A stretch of DNA of 38,170 bases from Alphaproteobacteria bacterium. GTDB lineage: Bacteria > Pseudomonadota > Alphaproteobacteria > UBA8366. The translations under genes and the position numbers were made by a program. The DNA lies in NCBI GenBank assembly GCA_021774335.1, contig JAJFJD010000034.1, positions 1-38,170 on the forward strand. The letters are read 5' to 3'. How positions within the stretch are numbered: the first letter of the stretch is position 1; the number at the start of each line of letters is the position of its first letter. Below are positions 7,450 to 16,222 of the stretch, one piece after another. The notes beneath the pieces were generated by a model. The model made no database searches. It saw only the letters and a list, made by a program, of their open reading frames with translations, and was not told where the DNA came from.

Positions 7450-8463
7450 TCAGTTCGGAAGGATGGGGAGCGCGACGACGGCTTTCTCGCCGGTCAACGA
7501 CTTCATGAATGCAATCAAATCTTCGATTTCATTCTGATTAAGATCCAAGGGCTTCATCAGTGGCGACAAGGACGGGCGCTGTATTCCCCCGCTCGCGTAA
7601 TGCGCCACGATGTCGTACAGATCGGCGACCGACCCATCGTGCATGAACGGCATCCGTTGCGTCAGATCTCGCAGGCCAGGCGTCTTGAAAGCGTGCTTCG
7701 CCTTCGGATTGCTTTTGTCTATCGCGGCCCGGCCGATGTCTTCGCTGGGCAGCCCAATGTCGTGATACTTGTTGTCGGTAAAGTTCCAGCCCGAATGACA
7801 ATCGGCGCACCGGGCTTTCCCGGCGAACAGTTTGAAGCCCCGCTTGGCGGATTCGGAGATCGCGGTCTTGTCGCCATCGACCCAGGCGTCGAACGGCGCA
7901 TAGCTAGAGACGACGGTCCGCTCATATGTCGCGATTGCCTGAAGGATCGTCCTTTTGGTGATACCCTTATTCGGGAAGACCTTGTTGAACCAGGTAACGT
8001 AGTCTTCGATGCCGCTCAGCCGCTCAACCAGCTTGGGGAGCGGCATGTTCATCTCGACATCGGCCTCGATCGGCCCGGCCGCCTGATCTTCCAGCGTCTT
8101 CGATCGTCCGTCCCAAAAGAATTCGTCGGACCAGGCTTGGTTCAGGACCGTCGGCGCATGGCGGCCGAGCGGCGTGTTCTGACTCCCGATCGCCCGGGGA
8201 AGTGGCGCTTCCCATCCGAAGGACGGGTTGTGACAACTGGCGCAATTCATGTTCTGGCCGTTGCTGACCCGCGGATCGAAGTAAAGCATCTTGCCGAGGG
8301 CGGCTTTCTCCGGTGTGTACGGATTGGCGGCCGGAAACGGAATTGCTTCGGGACGCTTGTAAGCGCTTGCCAGTTGATCGGCGCGAACGCCAACAGCGCC
8401 GAGCCCGGCAACCACACCGAACACAACCAAGAAATACGCAATACGCGCATGAAAACACGACAT
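7450..8463 (-). CDS. Dihaem cytochrome c peroxidase / MauG family protein
   Basis: A 337-residue exported protein with a signal peptide (hydrophobic residues 8-24, cleavage near VRA-D at 28) and two covalent haem sites: CASCH at residues 74-78 and CADCH at 219-223. Further family marks are FFWDGR near 116-120, TPGLRDLTQR and PFMHDGS near 272-278. The family reduces hydrogen peroxide in the periplasm with electrons from c-type cytochromes, or performs MauG-like long-range oxidations. Its start has a strong GGGGAGG site. It is the first gene of a unit with the chemoreceptor. No Met-Ala-Asp-type mau genes are near, so peroxidase activity is the more likely role. Confidence 0.92.
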   Translation of the reverse strand: MSCFHARIAYFLVVFGVVAGLGAVGVRADQLASAYKRPEAIPFPAANPYTPEKAALGKMLYFDPRVSNGQNMNCASCHNPSFGWEAPLPRAIGSQNTPLGRHAPTVLNQAWSDEFFWDGRSKTLEDQAAGPIEADVEMNMPLPKLVERLSGIEDYVTWFNKVFPNKGITKRTILQAIATYERTVVSSYAPFDAWVDGDKTAISESAKRGFKLFAGKARCADCHSGWNFTDNKYHDIGLPSEDIGRAAIDKSNPKAKHAFKTPGLRDLTQRMPFMHDGSVADLYDIVAHYASGGIQRPSLSPLMKPLDLNQNEIEDLIAFMKSLTGEKAVVALPILPN

Positions 8464-8718
8464 CGAAAGAGGCCTCCCCGTAGCATCCGGACTGATTCTG
8501 TGAGAAATGCGAATAGATTAGTCAGGCGGATCGTTGTACGAAATGTGACCGCTTTTTAGACAGTGGGCGTTACGAAATAGTAAACAGAAGATTGAAAACG
8601 CTGATTTCCTACAATTACTGCAAGAAATTCATCCGGACAAACCTTGGGAGCTTGTGGACTCTCGGGCGGCATACATATCTGGGTAGTCAGACTTAACCGG
8701 CTGAGGTCGGGCGAACGG

Positions 8719-9063
8719 TCAGTGGTGTGGGCGGTGCAGGATGCTGGCGCCGACGCCGGTGTCGTATGACAGGCCCGCGCTCGTCAACGTGCAAACCGTG
8801 GGGAAGACCAGGGGTTTGATCAGGCCCTTGCGCTCAAGGGCGACCCAGACACCTTGATTGATAAGGCCGGTGGCGTCTTTCAGGAAGACAACGCTCTCGC
8901 CCACGTGAAAATGGTCGCCGTGCGGCGCCGGCATGGTGATGGTCTTCTCGCCGTCCGTCTCTTCATCGGGCACACCATGCTCGGTTTCCGCGTACGCCTG
9001 CATGATGGTCAACGCCTTGAGCTGCAGCTTATTCAATCGCATTGGGTTGTTTTTCGGCGGCAT
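8719..9063 (-). CDS. Small hypothetical protein
   Basis: A protein of 114 residues if it starts at 9063 (MPPKNNPMRLNKLQLK), with GAAGGAC-type sequence about 10 bases upstream; a start at 9042 (MRLNKLQLK) is also possible. I do not recognise the family. The N-terminal part is a short basic amphipathic helix (NKLQLKALTIMQAYAE). The middle part contains PAPHGDHFHVGESVVF, a His-rich beta segment, and the end is a compact alpha/beta region (GLINQGVWVALERKGLIKP) with some resemblance to a winged-helix layout, which is only an impression. It is monocistronic. The 255 bases between it and the peroxidase start are AT-rich and show no gene. Confidence 0.6.
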   Translation of the reverse strand: MPPKNNPMRLNKLQLKALTIMQAYAETEHGVPDEETDGEKTITMPAPHGDHFHVGESVVFLKDATGLINQGVWVALERKGLIKPLVFPTVCTLTSAGLSYDTGVGASILHRPHH

Positions 9064-9268
9064 CGGCGGTCGGGTCCTTCTTCCTGCGTCGCAATTTCCG
9101 TCGAAACCGGCCAAATCGGGCACAAACCAATCACAGGCATGTGACGCCGAGTGACGCCGGTTTCCTACGCTTCGCCGTAGACTTACACAGATGACGCATC
9201 CATATCCATAGCGAGGATGGCAGGAACGAATTGAGGCATTGACTGCTTTATCTGGAGGTTCCCCTGTT

Positions 9269-10006
9269 ATGAATTATTCCCGTATCGCCAAGAAATTGGC
9301 ATTCCCCGCATTGATGTCGGTCTTGATTGCCGGTTGTGCCGGCGAGTTGGCGCAATATCCGATCACCGCCAAGAAACCGGCAAAGGAAGCCCTGATTACA
9401 TTTGAAGCGCCGGCATTTAAAAACGCCAAGGTCGCGCGCGTGCATCACCTGGATGCATTCGAACACATTGAATATGCCCGCTTCGAGACCGATGACGGGT
9501 TGAGCATGGAGACGGTGTACGATACCTCGCTCGGCGTCGACCTGGTACTCGATTACAATTATTGGATCGAAAAGATGGTCGACACCTGGAATGTTAACCG
9601 CGGGCAAAGCAAGGCCTTCGGAGAACGGAAATCATTACAGGCTTGGCATGGCGAGATCGACTACCAGCCCTATAGGCTCAGCGGTAACCGCCAATGCATT
9701 GCATTCAACTCGGAGTGGGACCATCAGGCACGCGATCCGTTCGGCCGCCCGTCCCGCGTGCTTTTCGGCTACGTCTGCGCCAAGCCAGGCGACACGCTTT
9801 CCGAACAACGGATCGCCCAGGCGTTAAAGGGACTGCAGATCAGCAAACGGAACAGCGAGTCCTTTGTCCCGGTGAACCGCAAATCATCGGTCGATCAAAT
9901 CGCCTTGAACACCGCGAAGGGCACGACCGGCAATCCCACCGGTAATGTGCAATTTCCGTTCAATTTCGGAACACCGTATTTCGAAGGCGAGGGCCCCTTC
10001 AACTAA
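9269..10006 (+). CDS. Putative lipoprotein of unknown function
   Basis: A protein of 245 residues from the ATG at 9269, which is preceded by TCTGGAGG about 8 bases upstream. A start at 9239 would add ten residues before a complete signal sequence, so I rejected it. The N-terminus has basic residues (RIAKK), a hydrophobic core, and a lipobox LIAGC with the acylated Cys at residue 23. It is therefore predicted to be attached to the outer or inner membrane, facing the periplasm. The mature part contains two further Cys residues that could form a disulphide and no recognised catalytic motif. A perfect-stem terminator follows the gene. Function unknown. Confidence 0.82.
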   Translation: MNYSRIAKKLAFPALMSVLIAGCAGELAQYPITAKKPAKEALITFEAPAFKNAKVARVHHLDAFEHIEYARFETDDGLSMETVYDTSLGVDLVLDYNYWIEKMVDTWNVNRGQSKAFGERKSLQAWHGEIDYQPYRLSGNRQCIAFNSEWDHQARDPFGRPSRVLFGYVCAKPGDTLSEQRIAQALKGLQISKRNSESFVPVNRKSSVDQIALNTAKGTTGNPTGNVQFPFNFGTPYFEGEGPFN

Positions 10007-10024
10007 GCAGGTCTGACCGGTTTT

Positions 10025-10061
10025 CGGGCCGGGCAATCGTAACGGATCGCCCGGCCCGTTT
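10025..10061 (+). terminator. Rho-independent-like terminator after the lipoprotein gene
   Basis: A perfect 10-bp stem, CGGGCCGGGC at 10025-10034 pairing with GCCCGGCCCG at 10049-10058, closes a 14-base loop and is followed by only three T residues. It sits 19 bases after the lipoprotein stop codon, in the right place to end that transcript. The short T run makes the strength uncertain. Confidence 0.65.
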
Positions 10062-10161
10062 GCGCCTGACAGTCCATCCAGACCGCGGGAAAGCGATGTT
10101 TTGACCTACCGCCGTGCTTGTTCTAAATCCCTATGAGTTCCCATTTCATAGGATCGCCGCC

Positions 10162-11598
10162 ATGGCTCCCGACGCAGCATCCACCGCCCCCGCCAGCGAA
10201 GCCCTGGATCGCATCAAATCCATCGTCGGTGACAAAGGGTGGAGTGCGGCGCCCGACGACCAAGCCCCATTGCTGACCGACTGGCGCGGACATTTCTCGG
10301 GGCAATGCGCCCTGCTGGTGCGCCCGGCATCGACCGAGGAAACCGCGCAAGTCATGACAGTGTGCGCCGAATACGGCATCGCCGTGGTACCGCAGGGTGG
10401 TAACACCAGCATGTGCGCCGCCGCCACGCCGCAACCGCATGGCCACGAAATCCTCTTGAACATGGGCCGCATGAATGCGATCCGCGACGTCGATCCGTTG
10501 AACTACACCGTGACAGTCGAAGCCGGATGCATATTGCAGGATATCCAAGCCGCATCCGCCGAAGCGGATCGCCTCTTCCCCTTAAGCCTCGGGGCCGAAG
10601 GATCCTGCCAGATCGGCGGCAACCTCTCGACCAACGCAGGCGGCGTGAACGTGTTGCGCTACGGCAATGCCCGTGACCTTGTGCTGGGGCTCGAAGTGGT
10701 CTTACCGTCCGGGCAGGTATGGAACGGACTGCGCCGGTTGCGGAAAGACAATACCGGCTACGACCTGAAACATCTGTTCGTCGGCAGCGAAGGCACGCTC
10801 GGCGTGATCACCGCGGCGGTGCTAAAGCTCTTTCCACTGCCGAAGGATGTGCAGACCTGTTTCGCCGCCGTGCGCGACCTGGATGCGGTTATCGAATTGC
10901 TTGCCCGCGCCCGCGAAGCCAGCGGTGATGCGGTATCCAGTTTCGAAATGATCGGACGGTTCGGCATTGATCTGGCGATCAAGCATATTTCGGGGATCAC
11001 CGATCCGCTGCAGGAGCGCAATGACCTGTATGCCTTGATCGAGTTCTCCGGCGCCCGCGCCGACAGCGGCATGGCCGGCAACATGGAAGCGTTCCTGGAA
11101 ACGGCATTCGAGGACGGCCTCGTTCTCGACGCGACGATCGCGCAGTCGGATGCGCAGCGTGGCAATTTTTGGAAGATCCGAGAAGGCATCACGGAAGCGC
11201 AAGCAGTCGAAGGTGGCAGCATCAAGCACGACATCGCCGTCCCGGTCAGCCGCGTACCGGATCTGGTGCGAACGGCGACGCAGGCCGTCGTGGATTTCAT
11301 GCCCGGCATCCGTCCCTGTTGTTTCGGTCATGTCGGCGACGGCAATCTGCATTTCAATTTTTCCCAGCCGCCGGAGATGGAGAAAAAGGCCTTTCTCGAG
11401 CATTGGCACGACGTCAACCGGATCGTCCACGACATCGTGGTCGAGATGGGCGGCTCGATCAGCGCGGAACACGGTATCGGGCAGCTCAAGCGCGACGAGC
11501 TTCATCACTACAAGCCCGACCTGGACCTGGACCTGATGCGCCGGATCAAGGCCGCCATCGACCCGAAAGGTCTGATGAATCCAGGCAAAATGCTGTGA
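10162..11598 (+). CDS. FAD-linked D-2-hydroxyacid dehydrogenase (D-2-hydroxyglutarate/D-lactate dehydrogenase family)
   Basis: A 478-residue flavoprotein of the vanillyl-alcohol-oxidase fold. The FAD pyrophosphate loop is PQGGNTSMC at about residues 77-85, the FAD segment GSEGTLGVIT lies near 207, and the C-terminal substrate/metal region contains GHVGDGNLHFNF and GSISAEHGIGQLKRDE. These last motifs are typical of D-2-hydroxyglutarate and D-lactate dehydrogenases, which pass electrons to ETF or cytochrome. I placed the start at the ATG 10162; a GTG at 10114 would add 16 poorly family-like residues. Its next neighbour downstream is an acyl-CoA dehydrogenase, another ETF-linked enzyme, 118 bases away. 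Substrate chain length is not determined. Confidence 0.88.
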   Translation: MAPDAASTAPASEALDRIKSIVGDKGWSAAPDDQAPLLTDWRGHFSGQCALLVRPASTEETAQVMTVCAEYGIAVVPQGGNTSMCAAATPQPHGHEILLNMGRMNAIRDVDPLNYTVTVEAGCILQDIQAASAEADRLFPLSLGAEGSCQIGGNLSTNAGGVNVLRYGNARDLVLGLEVVLPSGQVWNGLRRLRKDNTGYDLKHLFVGSEGTLGVITAAVLKLFPLPKDVQTCFAAVRDLDAVIELLARAREASGDAVSSFEMIGRFGIDLAIKHISGITDPLQERNDLYALIEFSGARADSGMAGNMEAFLETAFEDGLVLDATIAQSDAQRGNFWKIREGITEAQAVEGGSIKHDIAVPVSRVPDLVRTATQAVVDFMPGIRPCCFGHVGDGNLHFNFSQPPEMEKKAFLEHWHDVNRIVHDIVVEMGGSISAEHGIGQLKRDELHHYKPDLDLDLMRRIKAAIDPKGLMNPGKML

Positions 11599-11716
11599 CA
11601 GTGGAATAAATCGTTTCAGATAGATTCGCATCTTGTTAACGCTGAGATTGAATAATCGTGTGATCCCCGGCGGCCGTTTCGTCGGGCCGATCAACCGCTG
11701 AGACAGGTGACCTGCC

Positions 11717-13474
11717 ATGACTTATGCTGCCCCCCTCTCGGATATCCGTTTCACGTTGGACGACCTCGGCTTGCTACAACGCGTCGCCGGCCTGCCCGGC
11801 TGCGAAGAGGTCAGCATCGGCCTCGTCGATGCCATCCTCGAGGAGGCCGGCAAGCTGGCGGGCGAGGTGATCGCGCCGTTGAACGCAACCGGCGACGTCC
11901 AGGGCGCATCGGTGGAGAACGGCGTCGTGCGGACAGCGGACGGATTCGCCGAAGCCTATCGCGCCTTCACCGACGGCGGCTGGGCCGGCATCCCGTTCGA
12001 TCCGGACTACGGCGGCCAGGGTTTACCGTGGCTCGTGACGGTCGCGGCAATGGAAATGTTTGCTGCCGCCAATACCGCCTGGACCTTGTGCCCGACCCTG
12101 ACCCTCGGCGCTGTCGAATTGCTCTCTACGCACGGATCAAAAGAGCAGAAAGACATCTTCCTGCCGAGACTCGTATCCGGCGAATGGACCGGCACGATGA
12201 ATCTGACGGAACCGCAGGCGGGGTCCGACCTCGGCGCGCTGCGCAGCAAGGCCGAGCCTGACGGCGATCATTACCGTATCACCGGTCAGAAGATCTTCAT
12301 CACCTATGGCGAGCACGATATGACCGACAATATCGTGCATATGGTGCTGGCCCGAACGCCGGACGCACCGAAAGGGCCCAAGGGAATCTCGCTCTTCATC
12401 GTGCCCAAATTCCTCGTCAACACGGACGGCAGCCTCGGGCAGCGGAACGACGTGCGCTGCGTCTCGTTGGAGCACAAGCTGGGCATCCATGCGAGCCCGA
12501 CCTGTGTGATGGCGCTCGGTGAGAATGACGGCGCGATCGGCTATCTCGTGGGAAAGGAAAACGAAGGCCTGCACTGCATGTTCACGATGATGAACAATGC
12601 GCGCATGAATATCGGCATATCGGGTCTCGCAATCGCCGAGCGGGCCTATCAGCAGGCACGGGACTACGCGCGCGACCGCGTGCAATTCGGCCCGATCATC
12701 CAGCACCCGGACGTGCGCCGCATGCTCATGACGATGCGGGCGCAGACCGAAGCCATGCGCGGCTTTGCCTACGAGGCCGCCGCCTATCTGGATATCGCGA
12801 AACGCCACCCGGATACGGATGCGCGACAAGCCGCCCAGACGCGCGTCGACCTGTTGATCCCGGTGGTCAAGGCTTGGTGCTCGGACAGCGGCGTCGAGGT
12901 CGCATCGCTCGGCATCCAGATTCACGGCGGCATGGGATACATCGAAGAGACCGGAGCAGCGCAGCATTACCGCGACGCCCGCATTGCCCCGATCTACGAA
13001 GGCACCAACGGCATCCAGGCGGTGGATCTGGTCAGCCGAAAAGTCCTACGCGACGGCGGCACGGCCGCGAACGACTATATCGATAGCCTGAGATCGGAGA
13101 TCAAAACGCTAAAGGATGTGGATCTCGGGGCCGCGGCGCAACTTTCGACCCATCTTTCAGCCGCGGTCGATGCCCTAGCCCGGGCGACAGCCTGGCTGGT
13201 CGAGAACGGACCGGGCAATCAGGCCTTGGCGTTGGCCGGCGCCAGTCATTATCTGAAACTCTTCGGAATCGTTGCAGGCGGCGCCGCGATGGCGCGGGCA
13301 GCCTCCGGTGCCGCGAATGGCCTGAAGAACGGCGGCGATCATTCCTTCTATCAATCCAAACTCAGCACCGCGGCGTTCTACGCAACGCAAATGCTGCCAC
13401 AGGCGGATGCGCTGGCAACGGCCATCACGGACGGCGGTGAAGCTGTGCTGGCGATCGAAGAAGATCTGCTCTAG
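11717..13474 (+). CDS. Acyl-CoA dehydrogenase, long form with extra C-terminal domain (DmdC-like)
   Basis: A 585-residue flavoenzyme, longer than the standard 380-400. The core shows MNLTEPQAGSDLGA with ITGQKIFITYGEHD (FAD/substrate binding), QIHGGMGYIEETGAAQHYRD, and IYEGTNGIQ whose Glu is the catalytic base. About 110 further residues form the helical C-terminal extension seen in 3-methylmercaptopropionyl-CoA dehydrogenase (DmdC) and its many paralogues. The paralogues act on diverse acyl-CoA esters, so a role in DMSP breakdown is not established; no dmdA, dmdB or dmdD is adjacent. It may share an electron acceptor with the FAD enzyme upstream. A gap of 149 bases separates it from the converging HTH gene. 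Confidence 0.93.
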   Translation: MTYAAPLSDIRFTLDDLGLLQRVAGLPGCEEVSIGLVDAILEEAGKLAGEVIAPLNATGDVQGASVENGVVRTADGFAEAYRAFTDGGWAGIPFDPDYGGQGLPWLVTVAAMEMFAAANTAWTLCPTLTLGAVELLSTHGSKEQKDIFLPRLVSGEWTGTMNLTEPQAGSDLGALRSKAEPDGDHYRITGQKIFITYGEHDMTDNIVHMVLARTPDAPKGPKGISLFIVPKFLVNTDGSLGQRNDVRCVSLEHKLGIHASPTCVMALGENDGAIGYLVGKENEGLHCMFTMMNNARMNIGISGLAIAERAYQQARDYARDRVQFGPIIQHPDVRRMLMTMRAQTEAMRGFAYEAAAYLDIAKRHPDTDARQAAQTRVDLLIPVVKAWCSDSGVEVASLGIQIHGGMGYIEETGAAQHYRDARIAPIYEGTNGIQAVDLVSRKVLRDGGTAANDYIDSLRSEIKTLKDVDLGAAAQLSTHLSAAVDALARATAWLVENGPGNQALALAGASHYLKLFGIVAGGAAMARAASGAANGLKNGGDHSFYQSKLSTAAFYATQMLPQADALATAITDGGEAVLAIEEDLL

Positions 13475-13623
13475 CCGACCGCGCGCCGCATCGGCATCGA
13501 GCTTCCTCTCCCACGGAGACAAAGTACAAATGAACAAGGCGACCCTCACGGGCCGCCGTTCACGGCATGTGCAATGAATTTAGATATCCGCCCCGCATGA
13601 ACCTCGAGGCAGGCACCGTCGAC

Positions 13624-13944
13624 TTACGCGGCGGCGCGCAGGTCTTCCGGCAAGGACCCGAACAATGCTTCGTAGGCGCTCGGGTTCTCGAACATCAGGC
13701 ACGACTTGGCGAAGTCCTGAACGGACACACCAAACACCGCGGCGAAGTCCGGGTACAGCGCGGCAGGTACTGCCTCCACACCATGCTCATAGGCCTCGAC
13801 CTCATCGATATCGACGCCAACCTGTTCCGCAAGCTCAATCACGGTAACCTGGGCTGACTGACGAAGGCTGCGGAACCACTTGCCCGCCTGGGGCCGCAAC
13901 CGTGCAATCCGACCTTCGTCGATTGCGCATTTTATTGTGGTCAT
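13624..13944 (-). CDS. Small helix-turn-helix (XRE-like) protein
   Basis: A protein of 106 residues from the ATG at 13944; a TTG at 13971 would add nine residues. A helix-turn-helix pattern is visible around residues 35-70 (WFRSLRQSAQ, then ELAEQVGVDIDEVEAYEHG), resembling the Cro/C1-XRE family. The short C-terminal part (ALYPDFAAVFGVSVQDF) would extend the helical domain. No ligand domain is seen. It is monocistronic and has an unusually AT-rich upstream region with inverted TGTGGCAA/TTGCCACA boxes that it might bind (inference). Confidence 0.75.
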   Translation of the reverse strand: MTTIKCAIDEGRIARLRPQAGKWFRSLRQSAQVTVIELAEQVGVDIDEVEAYEHGVEAVPAALYPDFAAVFGVSVQDFAKSCLMFENPSAYEALFGSLPEDLRAAA

Positions 13945-13986
13945 AGTCTTGCTCACTAATCTGTCAAACAACTTTATACTGAATAA

Positions 13987-14050
13987 TGTGGCAATCTCTA
14001 TTTATATTGCAAGTTTATTATCTTTCTCTTAATCGCGGCAATTTGCCACA
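13987..14050. promoter_or_regulatory. AT-rich upstream region with inverted TGTGGCAA boxes
   Basis: TGTGGCAA at 13987-13994 and its exact reverse complement TTGCCACA at 14043-14050 flank an AT-rich stretch. A further imperfectly nested repeat, GGCAA-T-TTGCC, lies at 14037-14047. The base composition contrasts with the GC-rich surroundings, and the region lies directly upstream of the leftward HTH gene. It is a plausible promoter/operator for that gene; binding by the HTH product is unproven. Confidence 0.4.
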
Positions 14051-14056
14051 CAATGT

Positions 14057-14518
14057 TTATTGACCATCCCTTAAGCGCTCCAGTAACTCCCGGGTCGTCA
14101 GTTTCAACACCGGGTGACGCAATTCCGCCGCAACCTCACAGAGCGGCTCAAGGACAAAAACCCGCTCCGCGATCCGAGGATGCGGCACGATCAACACGTC
14201 CGTTTCAATCACTTGGTCAGCGTAATAGAGGATATCAAGGTCTATGACCCGCGGACCGTTGCGCCGCGTCGGTACCCGTCCGATATCGGCCTCGATACGT
14301 TTTAATTCGGACAATAAAGGATCGGCCGCCAGCCCGGTCTCGCCAGCAATGACCATATTTAGAAATGACGGCTGATCAATAACATACGCCGGATCGGTTT
14401 CGTGTACCGAGGACCGGGAAGTGATTCTGACAGTGACGGCCAACGCCTCGAGCGCGCGATCCAGATTATTCTGCCGGTCGCCGAGGTTTGAGCCAAGCGC
14501 AATGAAAATCCGCTCCAT
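14057..14518 (-). CDS. folK: 2-amino-4-hydroxy-6-hydroxymethyldihydropteridine diphosphokinase
   Basis: A 153-residue HPPK, which transfers pyrophosphate from ATP to 6-hydroxymethyldihydropterin in folate synthesis. The family marks are FIALGSNLGDR at the N-terminus, the RRNGPRVIDLDIL motif holding the Mg-binding Asp pair, and HPRIAERVFVLEPL. I used the ATG at 14518, which overlaps the folP stop codon (TGATG); a GTG at 14521 is equally coupled. It is the second gene of a folP-folK unit. Confidence 0.95.
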   Translation of the reverse strand: MERIFIALGSNLGDRQNNLDRALEALAVTVRITSRSSVHETDPAYVIDQPSFLNMVIAGETGLAADPLLSELKRIEADIGRVPTRRNGPRVIDLDILYYADQVIETDVLIVPHPRIAERVFVLEPLCEVAAELRHPVLKLTTRELLERLRDGQ

Positions 14519-15429
14519 CACGACCCATCCGGATCAGCCGTCGCGCCCCCGTCCGCCGGCGCCCGCAGGATCGCATCGGTCATCCGCGCGATCCGCGCCA
14601 TGACCGCAACGTCATGAACGCGGATGATGTCCGCGCCGCGCGCGATACCGATGGCAACGGCGGCCGCGGTTCCTTCTTCGCGGTCCGATGCTTCCACATC
14701 CAAGACATGCCCAATAAAGGATTTTCGGCTCGGTCCGATGAGAATCGGGCATTCGAGTCGTTTCAACGCATCCAAATTGTTCAGCAATGCGAGGTTCTGG
14801 GTGATCGTCTTCCCGAAGCCTATTCCGGGGTCGAGGATGATCTGTGACCGCGACACACCGGCATCGACCGCCCGCGCCACGAGCGCTTCGAGGTCACGGG
14901 CGACATCCTCCATCAGATGCGCATAGTGGGGCCCTACATACTGTCCTCCAAGGCGCGTATCGTGGGTGACGGATTTCGGCTTGCTACGATTGTGCATCAA
15001 AACCACGGGACAGCTTCGGCGCGCCACGAGACCTGGCATATCCGGATCCGCCATCATTGCCCAAACGTCGTTCACGATCGCAGCACCGGCGTCAAGTGCG
15101 GCGGCGGCCACCGCCGTCTTGCTAGTATCGATCGACAGGATGGCATCCGGCTGTACCTGTAGGATCGCCTCGATGACGGGGACGACCCGGTCAGTTTCTT
15201 CCTGAACGGAGACCGGGGCGGCGCCAGGGCGCGTACTTTCACCGCCGAGGTCCAAAATATCGGCGCCCGCCGACAAAAATCCCGCCGCCTGGTCCACCGA
15301 AGCCTGAATGACGTTGTCCGCCGCGAACAATCCATCGCCGGAGAAGGAATCCGGCGTCAAATTAAGCACTCCCATAACGTAACTTCGCGTGCCCCATGCG
15401 AAGTCTCGATCTAAACGAAAGACGGTCAT
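14518..15429 (-). CDS. folP: Dihydropteroate synthase
   Basis: A 303-residue TIM-barrel enzyme that condenses 6-hydroxymethyldihydropterin pyrophosphate with para-aminobenzoate; it is the sulfonamide target. It shows the MGVLNLTPDSFS motif at residues 19-30, GGESTRPGA (pterin loop 2), DPGIGFGKT, GPSRKSFIG and the final RVHDVA. Length is slightly above the usual 270-285. The stop overlaps the folK start, and the gene is divergent from folB with 110 bases between starts, so the three folate genes likely share a control region. Confidence 0.95.
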   Translation of the reverse strand: MTVFRLDRDFAWGTRSYVMGVLNLTPDSFSGDGLFAADNVIQASVDQAAGFLSAGADILDLGGESTRPGAAPVSVQEETDRVVPVIEAILQVQPDAILSIDTSKTAVAAAALDAGAAIVNDVWAMMADPDMPGLVARRSCPVVLMHNRSKPKSVTHDTRLGGQYVGPHYAHLMEDVARDLEALVARAVDAGVSRSQIILDPGIGFGKTITQNLALLNNLDALKRLECPILIGPSRKSFIGHVLDVEASDREEGTAAAVAIGIARGADIIRVHDVAVMARIARMTDAILRAPADGGATADPDGS

Positions 15430-15465
15430 CCCCTTGCCACTCGAGTTTTGATCTATAGGCTAGCC

Positions 15466-15496
15466 TTGACGGCGCGACTATCGCACAAGATATGTT
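15466..15496 (+). promoter_or_regulatory. Candidate promoter for folB
   Basis: TTGACG at 15466-15471 resembles a -35 box, and 17-19 bases later GATATG (15489-15494) or TATGTT (15491-15496) could be the -10. The -10 is weak. The position, about 45 bases before the TTG start of folB, argues against the upstream ATG at 15492, which would fall inside the promoter. Confidence 0.35.
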
Positions 15497-15539
15497 AACA
15501 GTCGCGGTCGTACAGCACCGCCCGCAAGGAGCATCATCG

Positions 15540-16022
15540 TTGAAAACGGCACCGCGCCGAAATGACCTGTCGCCGCCTTCTGCCGAGCCGAATGGCCTGA
15601 CGGAGGCGCCGCCGCCGGTATACCGCATCATTATCCACGATCTCGTAATACCGTGGAGGATCGGCGTACGGGCACATGAGGAAGAACGGCGTCAACGTGT
15701 TCGGCTTAATTTGGAGCTGCTGGTCCGCGAACAGCAGGATCCCGCTGCGGACGATTATCAGGAAGTTATCTGCTACGAGACAATTGTCGAACGCATTCGC
15801 AGCATGGCGGACAGCGGACACGTAAAACTAGCGGAAACCGTCGCCCACAACGTCGCGATGATGTGCCTGGAGGACCCCCGCAGCGAAGCGATCACGGTGC
15901 GCGTGGAAAAGCTGGAAGCGATCCACGACGCGGCAAGCGTGGGCGTCGAAATCCATCGGTCTAGAGGCAATCTTTCGGCGGAATCTGCCACCCCAACGCT
16001 ACTTTCTGCCAATAATGAGTAA
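15540..16022 (+). CDS. folB: Dihydroneopterin aldolase family protein
   Basis: A protein of 160 residues from a TTG start. The core has the aldolase/epimerase tunnel-fold pattern: IIIHDLVIPWRIGVRAHE near the N-terminus, then RVRLNLELLVRE, the YETIVERIRS helix, LAETVAHNVA, and a C-terminal VRVEKLEAIHDAASVGVEI strand. The family converts 7,8-dihydroneopterin to 6-hydroxymethyldihydropterin, feeding FolK and FolP next door. The TTG at 15540 has a perfect AAGGAG 8 bases upstream; the ATG at 15492 has none. The 35 N-terminal residues before the domain are Pro-rich and unconserved in appearance. Confidence 0.88.
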   Translation: MKTAPRRNDLSPPSAEPNGLTEAPPPVYRIIIHDLVIPWRIGVRAHEEERRQRVRLNLELLVREQQDPAADDYQEVICYETIVERIRSMADSGHVKLAETVAHNVAMMCLEDPRSEAITVRVEKLEAIHDAASVGVEIHRSRGNLSAESATPTLLSANNE

Positions 16023-16222
16023 CCCTTTTGGATAGGATAAAGCGCTGTAATTCCAAAGGCCTAATGAAATCTGTTAAGGATTTCATCCGTCTAGGAGATA
16101 CCCCGAAATTTCACAGCATTTTGTTTAAACCCGTCTCAAAATTTAGGTATACGTTTAGTCCAACAGTTAAGCAGTCACGTACCAACGTATTAGCAATTGA
16201 CGCTTTTGGGTGGCTAAGAAAC

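Noticed and set aside
11717..13474. Definite DMSP-degradation gene (dmdC)
   Set aside because: The long form and C-terminal domain fit, but the family has many paralogues with other substrates and no other dmd gene is adjacent, so I left the gene symbol empty.
16028..16222. N-terminal extension of the MlaC-like protein
   Set aside because: The in-frame extension precedes a complete signal peptide, is AT-rich and lacks coding character.
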